From contig MCFE01000016.1 in the NCBI GenBank assembly GCA_002104905.1, forward strand, positions 62,001-126,000: DNA of 64,000 nucleotides. Direction: 5' to 3'. Made by a program: the position numbers and the translations under genes. This stretch comes from Basidiobolus meristosporus CBS 931.73. Its lineage: Eukaryota; Basidiobolomycota; Basidiobolomycetes; Basidiobolales; Basidiobolaceae. The notes beneath the pieces are model-generated. The model saw only the letters and a list, made by a program, of their open reading frames with translations. It did no database searches and was not told where the DNA came from. Shown here one piece after another: positions 40,159 through 52,236 of the stretch. Every line of letters starts with the position of its first letter. Position 1 is the stretch's first letter.

Positions 40159-41620
40159 GCGAGAAATCAACAAGGGAATGATATTCTTCAGATCATTTGT
40201 AGGCATGCCCAATTCAGACACATTTTCCTGAAACATGCCAAAAATGATTGTGCAGTGCAGATACATGCAAATGCGTGAAATTTACGAATTCTTCTGAAGC
40301 CAAGCCTTGCATTAACCCTTCAGAGATTTCTGCATGACATTACATTGAAAAGATGTCATGGAAATAGTAATCTCTGTTGGACTAATAACATTTGAGTTCT
40401 GGCATCAATTGTATATGTATGCTTAATAAACAATTTTCCTAGCCATAAGTTTTTGGAAACCATGATTCAACAAAATCAGGTGAAAACCTAATTCAAAACC
40501 ACTAGCCAATCACTCAGTTTTGCATATGGCTTCTTTAAGACATGCATCAGATTTTTTGACCTTGGTTGCCTATCAACCTGACCTCTTAATAATTTGTTCA
40601 GGATTTAAATGGTTCCGTTGATGCTGCATAAAATGGGTACAGCGAAAAGGCCAAATCATGGTGGTGTACAGATAATTCAGACGCCAACATTACTAGAAAT
40701 CGGCAGTATCGTGGAGAGCATTGGTCAGAAACAATATTCTGAAGCTGTGAATTCGCGGTTAACTCTTCGCGGGGTCCAATCAAGTGCATTGAATCTCCAA
40801 ATATACGCTTTCCAGATAGATAGTGCACTGTTTTCTATCAGCTGAGCGGTTGTGTACCATCCCATATCGAGCATATATTGCTGGGATTAATTGCGTTTCG
40901 AATGCTGAGACATTCAGTTGCTGTTTCAGCGCTCAACTAATTCTTTTTCGGGGTTTGTTGGGCCGAAATATAACATAGCTAGCGGGCCCATTGGATACGA
41001 GCTACCCCCGTGATGCGATTGGGAATCAATCATTGCTACTTCACAATAATCTTCAAAATCACCAAATCGGACATTATCTCGAGGTTTTAGGGATGACCAA
41101 GAAATACAAATTTTCATTAAGGAGCATTGCGCCCATGATGGTGCTATCAGGAAAGCTCACAGTCCAGGATTCCTTTTTTGTTCTCGATGTACATAGTTTG
41201 TCATTATGCAAAGTCATGAGAAGTTGGCTCATGATCCAATACCGTTGCGCTTGGTGATGAGATTACTAGCATTGTATGGGATCCGGTTTGCTAGCGCGTA
41301 TTTGAATCGTTTGCATTAGTCTAAATGTCATCACTTCAAGAGGGGATTTCGTAATAGGTTGAATACCTGATTAGTAAACACCAAAGATGATGAATATATT
41401 AAGGATCTTTCACTGCACGGATTTGAAACTAAACTCCTATATCAGATTTCACAGTCTTGTTATTTGAAGTGATATATCTCTCTACAAACTCATTGCACCT
41501 GGGCTTTAACTTGAAGGATTCTCTGCTATGTAAGAACAAGCCTGTGTTTTCCTTGCCTCCAGGTTTATCTTAACGCTATTGCTACTATTCAGGGGCAACA
41601 AGGCAGATTCTGCAACACAC
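40159..41620. other. Intergenic between LTR copy C and the transpeptidase gene
   Basis: About 1.4 kb. Frames at 40609-40845 and 40991-41257 are open but unrecognisable. The right end should contain the promoter of the downstream gene. No further LTR copy was noticed. Confidence 0.35.
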
Positions 41621-43989
41621 ATGGTACATATTGTGCTCTCGTGTCCAGCGAATTACTCCACTAAGCACTATTCTGTTCAACATATCAGGAACCACTCCTA
41701 CCCGTTACTAATAGACAGCTTGGGGACACCCCGAAACACGAGCGCAAGAGTCGCAAGTTGCTAATGCTTGGCCTCGCACTGATCGGTCTGGGTGGCACAC
41801 TTTACAGCCTTGGTGGCTTTTCCGGTGAGTCTGGTTAAACTGGGTGGCCTTGTAGGTTTGATCTAATGATTGTTTGAGAAGCGCCGCAGAAATCCTCACA
41901 GAAAGCCATCTTGATAGAGGCGGAGCATGGTGCGGTTGCTGCCGACGATAAAACATGCTCGCAAATTGGTGTACAAAGTATGAATATTCGTACTCACGAC
42001 CAACACATCCTGAAAATCCTTTATTAACATTACCAAACAGTATTGAAGGATGATGGTAATGCCATAGATGCAGCAATCGCCGGAGCCCTGTGTATTGGCG
42101 TGATCAATAGTTTTTCCTCAGGTAACAGCTATTCTTACATCTTTGAAGTTGATTTTTCCTAATGTCTTGACGGATTGTAGGCATTGGGGGGTAAAGGGTC
42201 ACTACTGGCGTATTTATAGCTTATTTATCACTGACAATCTATGGTTACTCCAGCGGTGGATTCATGGTCATACGAAATGGTACTGGTGCAGAAGTGATTG
42301 ATTTCAGAGAAGAGGCTCCCTCGGGCGCACATCGTGACATGTTCAATGAAAACCCTTTGCTGGCTCAGGTTGGGGGTCTTGCTGTAGGAATTCCGTACGT
42401 ATAGATAAGTCTGGTCGTTGAGTGAGCCCAACTTTCTAACCGATTTGGCTGTGTAGTGGTGAACTAAAGGGATTTGAGCTGGCTCATCAAAGGTATGTGA
42501 TCTATTCGTAGCATGTTTAAGAATCTTGACCTCATGATCTGTACATCGCAGGTACGGAAAACTCCCATGGAAGAGGTTGTTTGAACCCTCAATCAGGCTT
42601 TCAAGGGATGGATTTAGAGTCACATCTGAATTGGCCAAGCGCATTGAGGTTCGACTCTTTTAATATTGTTCTCGCGAAACAGTGTCATTCAACAGTGTGG
42701 CTGTTCTAGATAATGAAGCCGTACATTTCCAAGGTTGCTTCTTTCAGAGCTGTTTTTGCGCCAACTGGGGAATTTGCCAAAGAAGGAGATATATTGAAAC
42801 GAGAAACTTTGGCGAACACCTTGGAGGCTGTTGCTAAGCAAGGTGCAAAGGCTTTTTACAGTGGACCTATTGCGGAGTCTATGGTCAAGGAAATTCAAAG
42901 GACAGGCGGCATTGCCACAGTTGAGGATTTCCTAAGCTACCAAGCATTGATTCGTGAGCCCTTGGTGGGGGATTATCGCGGCCATAAAGTGATTACCGCT
43001 CCTCCTCCAGCGTCGGGAGCTATTTTGCTATCTGTTCTCAATATCCTAGAAGGATACCCACTGGACCGTGATGGGCTTACTACACTGCATGCGCATCAAA
43101 TTTTGGAATCCTTCAAATTTGGGTATGCCCAACGAACCGAACTTGGTGATCCTACTTACGTTGATATTAGTGCACGAGTTGCGGAGTTTGTCGACAAAAA
43201 ATACGCAGCTCAAGTTCGACAGAATCTGTCTGATATCCGGACCTTCCCCATATCCCATTACAACCCGAAGTTTGACGTTGAAGAAAGCCCTGGCACCACT
43301 CACCTTTCGGTAGTAGACAAAAACCAACTGAGTGTGGCGCTTACCTCTACCGTCAATCTTTATTTTGGCTCACAGGTTCTGGACTTGAACACAGGAGTGA
43401 TTCTCAATAATGAGATGGATGATTTCTCTATACCAGGGGTATCCAACGCGTTCAACCTGCCTCCTTCTCCCAACAACTTCGTAGCCCCCAAGAAGAGACC
43501 TCTTTCTTCAAGCGTTCCTACCATCACGGAATTCAATGGCGATTTGGAACTGGTTTTGGGCGCTAGCGGTGGCAGTCGCATCACCACTGCGGTGCTGCAG
43601 ACCTTGATAAACGCACTGGATTTCGATATGAACTTGGCAGATGCTGTGGAGTACCCTCGTCTGCACCATCAATTGTACCCTAACCTGGCTTACTACGAAG
43701 CCCAATATCCTCAAGATATCCAGCGTGGGTTAAGCGAACGTCACCATAATGTAAGTAAGAGATAAGCAACATAGGATAAAAGCAAAGGACTCACCAGGGC
43801 TCCCTTAGGTAACGCTGATGCCTTTCCACGCTGTGGTCCAGGCAATAAGAAGATTACCCGAAGGCAAAATTCACGGTAAGATCAGGAATTGAAATTGGAC
43901 TAGTTAGCGAAGGACTAATCATTATTGCCATAATGAATGAAACAGCTGTTAGTGATCCCAGGAAGCAAGGAGTAGCCAGTGGATACTAG
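41621..43989 (+). CDS. GGT1: Gamma-glutamyltranspeptidase with N-terminal signal anchor
   Basis: Cleaves and transfers the gamma-glutamyl group of glutathione; matures by self-cleavage. The proposed first exon ends at the ATG itself (41621-41623); the next supplies a basic cytoplasmic stretch ([13 protein letters not shown]) and one membrane span ([20 protein letters not shown]), so it is a type II protein. Then [49 protein letters not shown], and the long exon from 42713. The cleavage site is [11 protein letters not shown] with the nucleophile Thr; [16 protein letters not shown] is the substrate-binding Gly-Ser-Ser-like loop region. Exon 42181-42190 is only 10 nt. Last exons give [13 protein letters not shown] and end SGY. 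An alternative start is the internal Met at 41763. Confidence 0.9.
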
Positions 43990-44414
43990 GTTTTAAATTC
44001 ATTAGCTTGGATTCAACGATTCCTCCTTCAATCAGGTTATACACTTGTATTTAAATGAACCAGATCTGAGATGAATATGATACACTGGGCTTAACCCATA
44101 AAATTAATGTATTTATTTGTTCGCCAAAATAAACATGTACGTACTTCGGGGGCTCAACGTTGTCGACTTGATTGATGCTTTTGTGACATGACGTAAAGCA
44201 GAGTAGAATTCAGGTTGATCGAGGTAGAAGCCATGGGCCGTAGTCATCGACATGACTGGCCGACAAATCTGGTAATCCGCAATCACGCGAAAAAAACCCA
44301 CCAGCTAATAGTGTACGATTCTGAGTGCCCATATATATATCAGTATTTATTTATCAGCTAGGGGAGTAGAGTAGACTATTTCAGTCTTTGTTTTCTGAAG
44401 CCTCACAGTCCGAC
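43990..44414. other. Intergenic between GGT1 and SQS1
   Basis: Short spacer between two plus-strand genes. The dinucleotide-like run ATATATATATCAG near 44331-44343 and a following TATTTATTTAT may act as the downstream promoter's TATA region. No gene seen. Confidence 0.4.
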
Positions 44415-46010
44415 ATGACAAAAAAGCGTAGAAACAACAAAAAAGCCGCGAGCGCTCCCGTTATAAGCGACGATTCAGACTTCAGCTTTGACGAAGCCTT
44501 CAACTTTAGCGAGGTAAAGAGAACTTCTCTAGTCTCGTTTGGCGTTGTTCCGACCTAATTACCTTTTGGTAGGCTCGTTTTATGTTTGAAGATAGCAGTG
44601 ACTATGACGATGCCAGTGTAAATGCTCTGCTCGCTAAGCGTATTGATCCTTTGCTCTTGGAAGTGGACGATGATGAAGACATACTGGAGTTTAGCGATGA
44701 CAGCTTCTTTGATAGTACAGACGAAGACGACGAGTTATGGGAGAAGATAAAAGAGCTGACCTTGAACGAGAAGGCATCCGCTCCAAGCAGTCAGGGCGAA
44801 GGCTCAAAAAAAAAAGACACTTCCGTTGCAAAAACCAAGTCGAGCAAAAAATCTGACAAAAAACTCCAGGAGGAGAACAGTCAATACACCAAAAACAGCT
44901 CGATCAAGAAGAATTCCAAGCCGCCAAGAAGAAGTCAAATCGAGTTGGATGAAGAGCTGAGCAAATACGAGCCTGTAAAGTCCATGCATAGTGAGCAAGT
45001 AATGAAATCCAAAAAAGCTACCAGAAAGGATAAGAAGAAGGGGAATGACACCTTGCAGACCTCGAAAGCAACTCAAAACCACATTTTCTGGCGTGAACTC
45101 GATTCCAAAGTTGCTTCCGAATCCGAGGATGATGAAGTGAACTCGTCTGATGAAGAGAGTTCCGACGCTCTATCGGATCCAAATCATTCAGGTAAAGAGT
45201 TGCTTAATTTTCAATGAAAGTCCTTGATATTAACACCTTCACCTACAGTGAAATCAGCCAAGAAAGGAAGGGCCACAGATTCACCAGCAAAAAGCAAAAC
45301 GCAGATCCGAAAGGAAAGGCGTGAAGAGAAAAAGGAAAAGCGAAAAGAAAAACGGGAGCGCATCAAAAACCTCAAGAACGAATCCGTTAGCATTCACCAC
45401 ATCAACAGATCAATGCGTGATTTTGTAAAGCAACCCCGGTTAGCATCGATACCTTTACCATGCATGGACCGAGGAAAACGCCGGGCAGTGCACCTACTGG
45501 CAAAAGAATACAACATTGTCTCTAAAAGTAAAGGCAGTGGGAATAGAAAGTAAGCAGCCCTTTCCCTGCCTTGATGATTTACCTTCCACTAACACACGAC
45601 CTATCAGGTACCCAGTATTGTATCGTACTCAGCGTACGTCTATCCCAGCAAACCCCATCGGAATCACCCAGATTTTGGAGGGATCCCACTCTATTCCTCG
45701 GAAAACAAAGAGCCCCTATGACCTGATCAAATCCGAGAAGCGCGACAAAGGTAAAGCAAAGGATAAGAGTGCGACTCCATCCAAGGCCTCCAGAGTGTAC
45801 AACCCCAACTCGCCAATACCTCCCGTTGGCTCCGTTGTTGGGCAACACGCAAGACCGATCGGAGAATCGAACATTGGCCACCAAATGCTCCAGAAAATGG
45901 GTTGGGCGCCAGGCCAAAGCCTGACTTCAAGCTCATCTCCTGGTAGAACTACTCCAGTAGAAGCCATCGTTCGCGGCAAAAGTCGTATAGGGTTAGGTGG
46001 CGCTTTGTAA
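44415..46010 (+). CDS. SQS1: Sqs1-type G-patch protein (R3H and G-patch), four exons
   Basis: Cofactor of the DEAH helicase Prp43 in splicing and ribosome assembly. The first exon codes MTKKRRNNKKAASAPVISDD. A long acidic and lysine-rich region follows (VDDDEDILEFSDDSFFDSTDEDDE in pieces, KKEKRKEKRERIK), then an R3H-like segment (IHHINRSMRDFVKQPRLASIPLPC, only in part shown, with RRAVHLLAKEYNI), and a C-terminal G-patch: IGHQMLQKMGWAPGQSL through SRIGLGG. The last residues are GGAL. Introns at 44515, 45191 and 45550 are GT-AG and in frame. Strongly charged repeats suggest a nuclear, largely disordered protein. It converges with REV1; stops lie about 240 bases apart. Confidence 0.9.
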
Positions 46011-46250
46011 CAATGATAATGCATATCTAGCCGGACTTTCACTGTTTATTTTCGTGCCTTTGTATTATGTTCCATAATGTACACATATCGATTGTCGATT
46101 TTATTTCATCGTTTCCACAGTAGTGAAGCAGATTTATACATATCTCATTCCAAACACATTGTTGAGACACATTGAATAATCATGGGAATGGTTCTTTACT
46201 ACAGTACTGTTGAAACTAATAAACATGCACCAATTCAAGTGGTAAATATA

Positions 46251-49200
46251 TCAACTGGGTTTGCTACTTGTACTGTCGTCTGTGAGGCTGACGCCTGGAT
46301 TATGAAGTCTCCACTCGTTCATAAGCTCTTGTCGGATATCTAGCAACCTCTGTTACCACCTAGTCACACATAGAAAACTCCATTGTAAATTACCTGAGGG
46401 CAGCTGTTGGAACACTTCGGGATCCCAAGAGGCATCCATTCTGGCCAGACTTTCTGTCTCCTTGGTGGTGTTTTTGGACCTTGATGTAGGCTGATTTTCC
46501 GGCGATACTGGTGTAGGATTTTCAGAGTCGGCAGGTAATTTATACATTGCTTTGATTTCTTGCTGGATATCCTGTGGTAACTCTTTCAAAGTCGCCAAGT
46601 CGATCTCGGCCCATGGTAGCGAATTGGAACTAGGTTTAGTGTTTTGACAGTTCCTTTTCCCAGCTGGGGCGAAATTTAACTTCGTTTGGATCGCTTTACT
46701 GGGGGAATTTCCAAGTTTTGGCTTTTTTTTTATACTTTGAGGTGTGTTTTCGGTGCTTGTATCTACATTTGCGCTGTTGTTACATGAGGGTGATTTCGAC
46801 TTTGAGATTACTGCGTCCAACTCCCCAGTCTCTCGAGTTGTGCTTGATTCTGGACATTTTCCAATGGGGTGAACGTTCGAAACAGATGAATCACCCAGTG
46901 GCTGTTTGTCGGCACGTCTATGTTCTTGACCCTTGACAAAATCTGCCAGGGTAGGCTGCTGACCATCTAAAATGCAAGGAATTTAACCAAATGGCAATGG
47001 AGGAGAATCCAGCTGTGTGGTATACCTTTGATACTAGCATCGGTCAGCTTGGTGAAATGAATTCCTATTCCACGTACTTCTTTGGGAGGAATTTTCATGA
47101 TTCTGAACAATCCAATAACCTCCTTTGCGATTCGCGGGGCTTCGTCTATAGCGGCGGGCAAGGTTTGTGATCGACCGAATATGTCACATTCACCGTGACC
47201 TAGGTGTTTGTAAGGTAGCTTTGCATCGGGTCGTTTCTGGTATATCTGGAAGATTTATTATGCTTAAGTACCTCGACTGCACTCGAATAACGAAAACAAC
47301 TACAAATATTAGCCTGACCCGTAAAGAGATATTTTTACCACGCACGCCAGCATTTTTCATCCGCTTGCTAACTTCTTCCGACATTTTCTCCAGAAATTCG
47401 AGTACCTGCTCCTCAGTTTCAAATCGGATTCCCCAACTCACATTCGTTCCGATGGATTTGCGAAGATGGATATCGGTTTGCAATTCTCGGTGATCGATGC
47501 CTCTGCGTACGCTATTTGGTCAGAACGGCTTAGACATATCTATGATGGTAAGATGGCACATACCTACAGTAATTGTAGAGCATTTGCCCGGTGCTATTTC
47601 CAAATTCTTTTTGGAGGCTTGCCAATGGATGACCTCTGAGATCCCGGCACGTTTGGATCTCCTAAACAATTATTAAGAACTGTTTCATAACAATCCGTTA
47701 CTTGGGGTATTGACCTTAACCGCCAACTTCTTCCTCAAAGCCCAACCAACGCCGGGTAGATCATCAACATCTCTGGGATCTAAGAAACTGATGGCTTCTT
47801 CTGGACGTAAGTAGTATTGGCCTGCAGGTTTAGCATGCTTTGTAGCGAGCCTTGCCAATAAGATATTGCTTGAGATTCCGACCGATGCATGGCAAAAGGT
47901 TGCCTGGTATATAGAATCGCGGATGCTCTTTGCCAACTCGAGTGCTTGCTCTGTCCCGAACTCCGAGATGTGATGTGATACGTCTAAAAACGCCTCGTCG
48001 CAAGAAACGGGCTGTAGTTTGTCGGTGTATTTACCAAATATCTGATGGGCCTTCATGTAAATATGCTATATAAACGAAAGATTATGATCATCCAACAACT
48101 GACCTCATATAGCTTCAAAGACACTGCTTTGTATTTTGCAAAATCGTATGGTAGTATCACCAGGTCTGCGCATTTCTGCTTAGCAGTTCCGATACTACAA
48201 AGCACAACCATCATAATCAGCCAGGGAACTTCAGTCATTGGCATAGGTACTCACCTCATTCCATTTCTAATCCCATATTTTCTGGCCAAGTAATTACAAG
48301 AAGCAACGTCGCTTGAACCATGGTTTCCCTGAGAATGGCTGACACCCACTGGTCTATGAGCCAGCTCTGGCCGTTCAAGCAATGAGACTGACACAAAGAA
48401 GCAATCCATGTCAACATGCATGATCGTTTTGTACTGGTTATCCAGCTCGGTGATGTGAGAAGACTTATACTTCATGGTGGAAGCGCTAATATTGCGAGCG
48501 GCCTTTGTCATCTCTAGTAGCTCGTTTTTCCACATTGACAAATGATGTAGTCGAGAGTTCTCATAGAACTTCCCTAGAAAATCATCATTAAGACTGGAAT
48601 TCTCTGCCAGCCAGGCATCAGCCGTGCTCGATTTCTCCGGAGGGTTCAAATCGGGTGATACCTCGTCTAGACTAGTCTCAGTATGCCTACTGGATGTTGA
48701 TGCTTCAGGTACTTCGGTTGATTGTTGGGGAGTCCTCTGCGCAATTGGGGATGTAGGCGTTGGTTGGGAGATATACTGCTTGATGGAATTGTTTTTTGGG
48801 TCTTCCTCAAATTGATCCAAGCGATACCTTCTCCAGTCCAGTATTTTACCCTCTGCTATTGAATCGACCAACCAATTAGGCTTGACAACTTTAACATTCC
48901 TAGTCAACAGATATAATGTGGGTGTTGAGCTACAGTTGATCCGTGCCAGAAAACTCTAGCCACCTACTTGAAGGTCTGTACTTTAGCTAGAGGTAAGTTG
49001 CTGGCTATGACGTGGGTAACTTTGCTTCTCGAGAAGTATTGTTCAAACGTTCCACCGTTGCGGAATAATAATTTCTTAATCTCTTGAGTTGAAGGTGAAG
49101 TGTATCCATTCACGTGAACGGCGACTCCTTTGAGTATTTTGCTGAGAAGTACGGATTAATGGAGCTCTCTGGATTCGAGAAACCCATCTCTAGTGAAAAC

Positions 49201-49314
49201 TCACCTCTCGGGCATGGATGGATTGAAGGAGGCCTCTCGCTCGAGCTCGAACTGCTCTTCCAGCTTTGTTTTTTTGGCATCCATGTAGTTTTTAAAGTTG
49301 CTAAAAGAACCCAT
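46251..49314 (-). CDS. REV1: DNA repair deoxycytidyl transferase Rev1 (Y-family polymerase), about ten exons
   Basis: Translesion polymerase that inserts dCMP opposite abasic sites and scaffolds others. N-terminal exon MGSFSNFKNYMDAKK, then a BRCT domain (GVAVHVNGYTSPSTQEIKKL; VVKPNWLVDSIAEGKIL). The catalytic core has MHVDMDCFFVS and PVSCDEAFLDVS, supplying the metal-binding Asp/Glu, CNYLARKYGIRNGM, and DLPGVGWALRKKL. Little-finger region: DIHLRKSIGTNVSWGIRF. Near the C end lie two ubiquitin-binding motifs: DLATLKELPQDIQQEI and DPEVFQQLPSDIRQEL; the second is made only when the last intron (GTAATT...GCTAG) is removed. The protein ends about 20 residues later, so the Rev1 C-terminal polymerase-interaction domain appears to be missing. 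Confidence 0.93.
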
Positions 49315-49567
49315 TCTGCAGCTCAAAAAGCGCGCAACAAACGGAAGGCACGTCCGCAATATACTCCAACCGAATATTCATCAACTGGAAACAATTTATT
49401 TACATTGTGAACGAGTCAACACAGGCTAGTCAACCAGTTAAGTATGTAATAATAAATAATCAACTTAAGCGGCAACCAAAATGTAAAAAACCATGGGAAT
49501 TCGGGTGCATACAATACATTGAGATCACGAGGGTTTATTCATCATGTGCACATCTTGCTGTCTAGAT

Positions 49568-50887
49568 TTATAAAAGATCCAAACTCCCCTTATTCCTCTC
49601 AAAATTCTCCATTCCTACTTGAATTTGCTCCAAAGCGGTGTTGACTTTGGTAACGAAGTCCATTTCAGTCAATGACTTGTCAATATTTAGCAAATCCATC
49701 GAGTAAGTAACCTTAATCAGATCCCACTCCTCCATTTTGTGCTTGCTGCCGCTGGCGTTCCTACTTCCCGCTGAGTTGCTGGTCGATTTTTGGTCGGTGC
49801 TCGCCTCTGCATGGTCATTTTTTCGTAAAACAAACCAATGTATATAGCAAGCAGCGAACAATTGTTTTACATGCGCCAGACTGGACACACTTTCACTTTT
49901 GCTCCCGAAACTTCCTCTCGAACTATCCTGGTTTAGTCGTTCCGAATAGCTTGCCAAAAGATGGGAGTTCAAACAATTCAGGGCAGCGTGTAGGGTGGGG
50001 TCAAAGAGAAAGGCAATTGCGTTGAAAGCACCTTGTAACGTCATAGAGTACTCCACTGCGTCGAGGTCTATACCACTTTGGGGCAAGAAGAAATCCATTA
50101 TTCTAATGATGAACACCGGAAGACCTACGAGTGTGAGTGCCAAAGGATATAGCAGAATCCGAGTAACTGCACGCTGTATGGTTCGGTTGGTAAGATAAGA
50201 AGCCCGATTCTTGAAGGAAGGCTTCACAGCTTCATGGCCCCCAGAAGATGGCGTGTTCAAGATATGCGGCTCAGACTGAAAAGGAATAGGTGTTTGGATG
50301 ATAATTGAAAACTTCCTGATGGTAGAAAACAGCTTTTTGACGATTACTACCGAGAGAACCAAGGTATAAATCAGAGTAGAGAGAAATATGGTCATGGTTA
50401 TATATGTTTGCACATTCCAATACTCTGGAGACATCAAACCGCTTATGATAGACACGACCAGGACGCCACATGCAATGGCCGGAGGTGGAATGATATAGGC
50501 CAGCTGATAGTTCAGCACCGAGCGCACATTATGAAGAAGCACCAATTGGAGATTAATAGTTATGGCTAACGTGTAGAGCACAGTGATCAACAGGAGGTTT
50601 TCGGAAAGAACTGTCACCCAGAACACTGGGCTCTTCAAATAGTTATCCTGCAATAGGATCTCAAGCGAATCCTTGCTGCTAGAATCCTTCAAGCTAATGG
50701 AGATACGTATGAACTTGAGCAGATGGCGATGGAATACGAAAAAGGTGTAGCATGCCGTCAAGCGAAACGAGATTCGATTTGTCAGAGATTTGCGATGATG
50801 ACGAATGACGGCCATGCAAATCAACACAAACAATGAACAGGTTGCCGAGATAGCATGCATAAATGCTACTACAGGAATCAAAAGCAT
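49568..50887 (-). CDS. Seven-span GPCR-like receptor (Git3/cAMP-receptor type)
   Basis: Intronless, 439 aa. Seven hydrophobic spans are visible: about 1-25, 40-62, 88-120, 130-155, 160-190, 243-265 and 280-305. The third intracellular loop (about 190-240) is polar, and the long C-terminal tail is Ser/Asn-rich (DQKSTSNSAGSRNASGSKHK) as in receptors that are phosphorylated. The seventh span carries FLFDPTLHAAL in the place of an NPxxY motif. The layout resembles fungal Git3 or Dictyostelium cAMP-receptor-like proteins; ligand unknown. A clear paralogue begins at the right edge of the window (63542 onwards), sharing the sixth and seventh spans and the start of the tail. Confidence 0.7.
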   Translation of the reverse strand: MLLIPVVAFMHAISATCSLFVLICMAVIRHHRKSLTNRISFRLTACYTFFVFHRHLLKFIRISISLKDSSSKDSLEILLQDNYLKSPVFWVTVLSENLLLITVLYTLAITINLQLVLLHNVRSVLNYQLAYIIPPPAIACGVLVVSIISGLMSPEYWNVQTYITMTIFLSTLIYTLVLSVVIVKKLFSTIRKFSIIIQTPIPFQSEPHILNTPSSGGHEAVKPSFKNRASYLTNRTIQRAVTRILLYPLALTLVGLPVFIIRIMDFFLPQSGIDLDAVEYSMTLQGAFNAIAFLFDPTLHAALNCLNSHLLASYSERLNQDSSRGSFGSKSESVSSLAHVKQLFAACYIHWFVLRKNDHAEASTDQKSTSNSAGSRNASGSKHKMEEWDLIKVTYSMDLLNIDKSLTEMDFVTKVNTALEQIQVGMENFERNKGSLDLL

Positions 50888-52159
50888 CTTTAGTAATGAT
50901 TACCCTGGATATCTAAACAGTCAACAGTTGTCTGGCTACGGCCTACATTCAAGGCAAGGGAATCCAATGGATTTATAGTAGTAGGATTGAACTTCTCAGA
51001 ACTCATCGCTAAATCGACCGGGCTCCATAAATGCAAGCAGCACAACTCGAAGAAATTGAAAGAAATACTTTGTATCGCAAGTGCACTAAGAATGCCTGCC
51101 CTCAAAGTGCCAATCTCAGAACACCACTTCAACAAAGACTACACTTTTCGAGATTTATCTCATAATGCGCTATAACTATGTGATAATTCTAAATAAAACC
51201 AGGAGTTATGCTAGCTTCTTTATGTTCAATTTATTGGCCAGTATACACGTGAAGCAGGAGCTGTTTATTCACATTGTTGACGAACTTGTCCAATCAGGGG
51301 CAGTTTCCAGGAATCCACATTGCTACTACTGTTGCATAGCAAGATGACAATCGCTGAAAATAGATTCGTATGGGCCATGGGCCAGCATCACTACAATCCC
51401 ATTGATTCTACCCTGTTTTGTTTCAAGTGAGGCTTGCGTAACGTAGCCAAGTGCAAGGTTCTATGATACTTCAGCACGTTGATGAAGATTCATATTATCT
51501 GCTCTTGGTTATGACTGATTCCACCACCACACTAGGGTCACCAAACTTGATTATCGTCATACTAGGCCGCACTAAACAATACTCGGCCAGTTGTACAAAT
51601 ACGTGTTCTTTCTACCCTGAGATTGATCAATGTGCTCAGCCAAAGACATAGGAGTAATAGAGAAGGAAAAATCACCACGTATTTTGCCATACATTCAGGG
51701 TGGAAATCAGATCAAACCTCTCCTGACATCTATATTAATCAACACTCGCAATTGGCTAAAAAACCAGCCGATATGATCCAAAAAATTATGGGAATTGTCA
51801 TTTTAATCAATCACTCCTCCACAAGACCTAACGTAAATCGAGGATCGACACCAACACTGCAGCTTTGGATATGTTCCTTATACAGAAACAATGACGCATT
51901 TACATGTTTGCCGATGATTAAAAGGTATTCCCCCCAATTCATGAGGCATTTAGACATCTGTCCTCACCCCTCTTACACGATTTGACACTGATTCGCCTTA
52001 ATTTAATTGTTAAGGAGAACCTCCTTTTAGTAAGGATTACTTATGTGGGGAACTAGAATACTCGTTCTCATGTGAGAATTGTGATAGACCATCCGTTCCA
52101 ATGAAAATTGGCTACGATTTTTTTTCTCATTGTGTGTTCAATGCTCATCGTCTTCTAAT
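50888..52159. other. Intergenic between the receptor gene and SAH1
   Basis: About 1.3 kb of AT-rich DNA between divergent genes. The frame at 51623-51985 has no recognised domain. The right end is the promoter of a highly expressed gene. Confidence 0.4.
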
Positions 52160-52167
52160 TATAAATA
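52160..52167 (+). promoter_or_regulatory. TATA box of SAH1
   Basis: TATAAATA lies 70 bases before the ATG at 52237. It is followed by a pyrimidine-rich stretch (CAACCCTTCAGTCTCTC) and the start context CCGCCATGG, a very strong one. This fits the heavy codon bias of the gene. Confidence 0.6.
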
Positions 52168-52236
52168 CCTGATCTTAGGCGATTATAACCTTTGTAGAGT
52201 TACAACCCTTCAGTCTCTCAAACTAACAAATCCGCC

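Noticed and set aside
44804-46042. Several minus-strand frames across SQS1
   Set aside because: They lie opposite the Lys/Glu-rich and Pro/Ser-rich coding of SQS1 and have no independent support.
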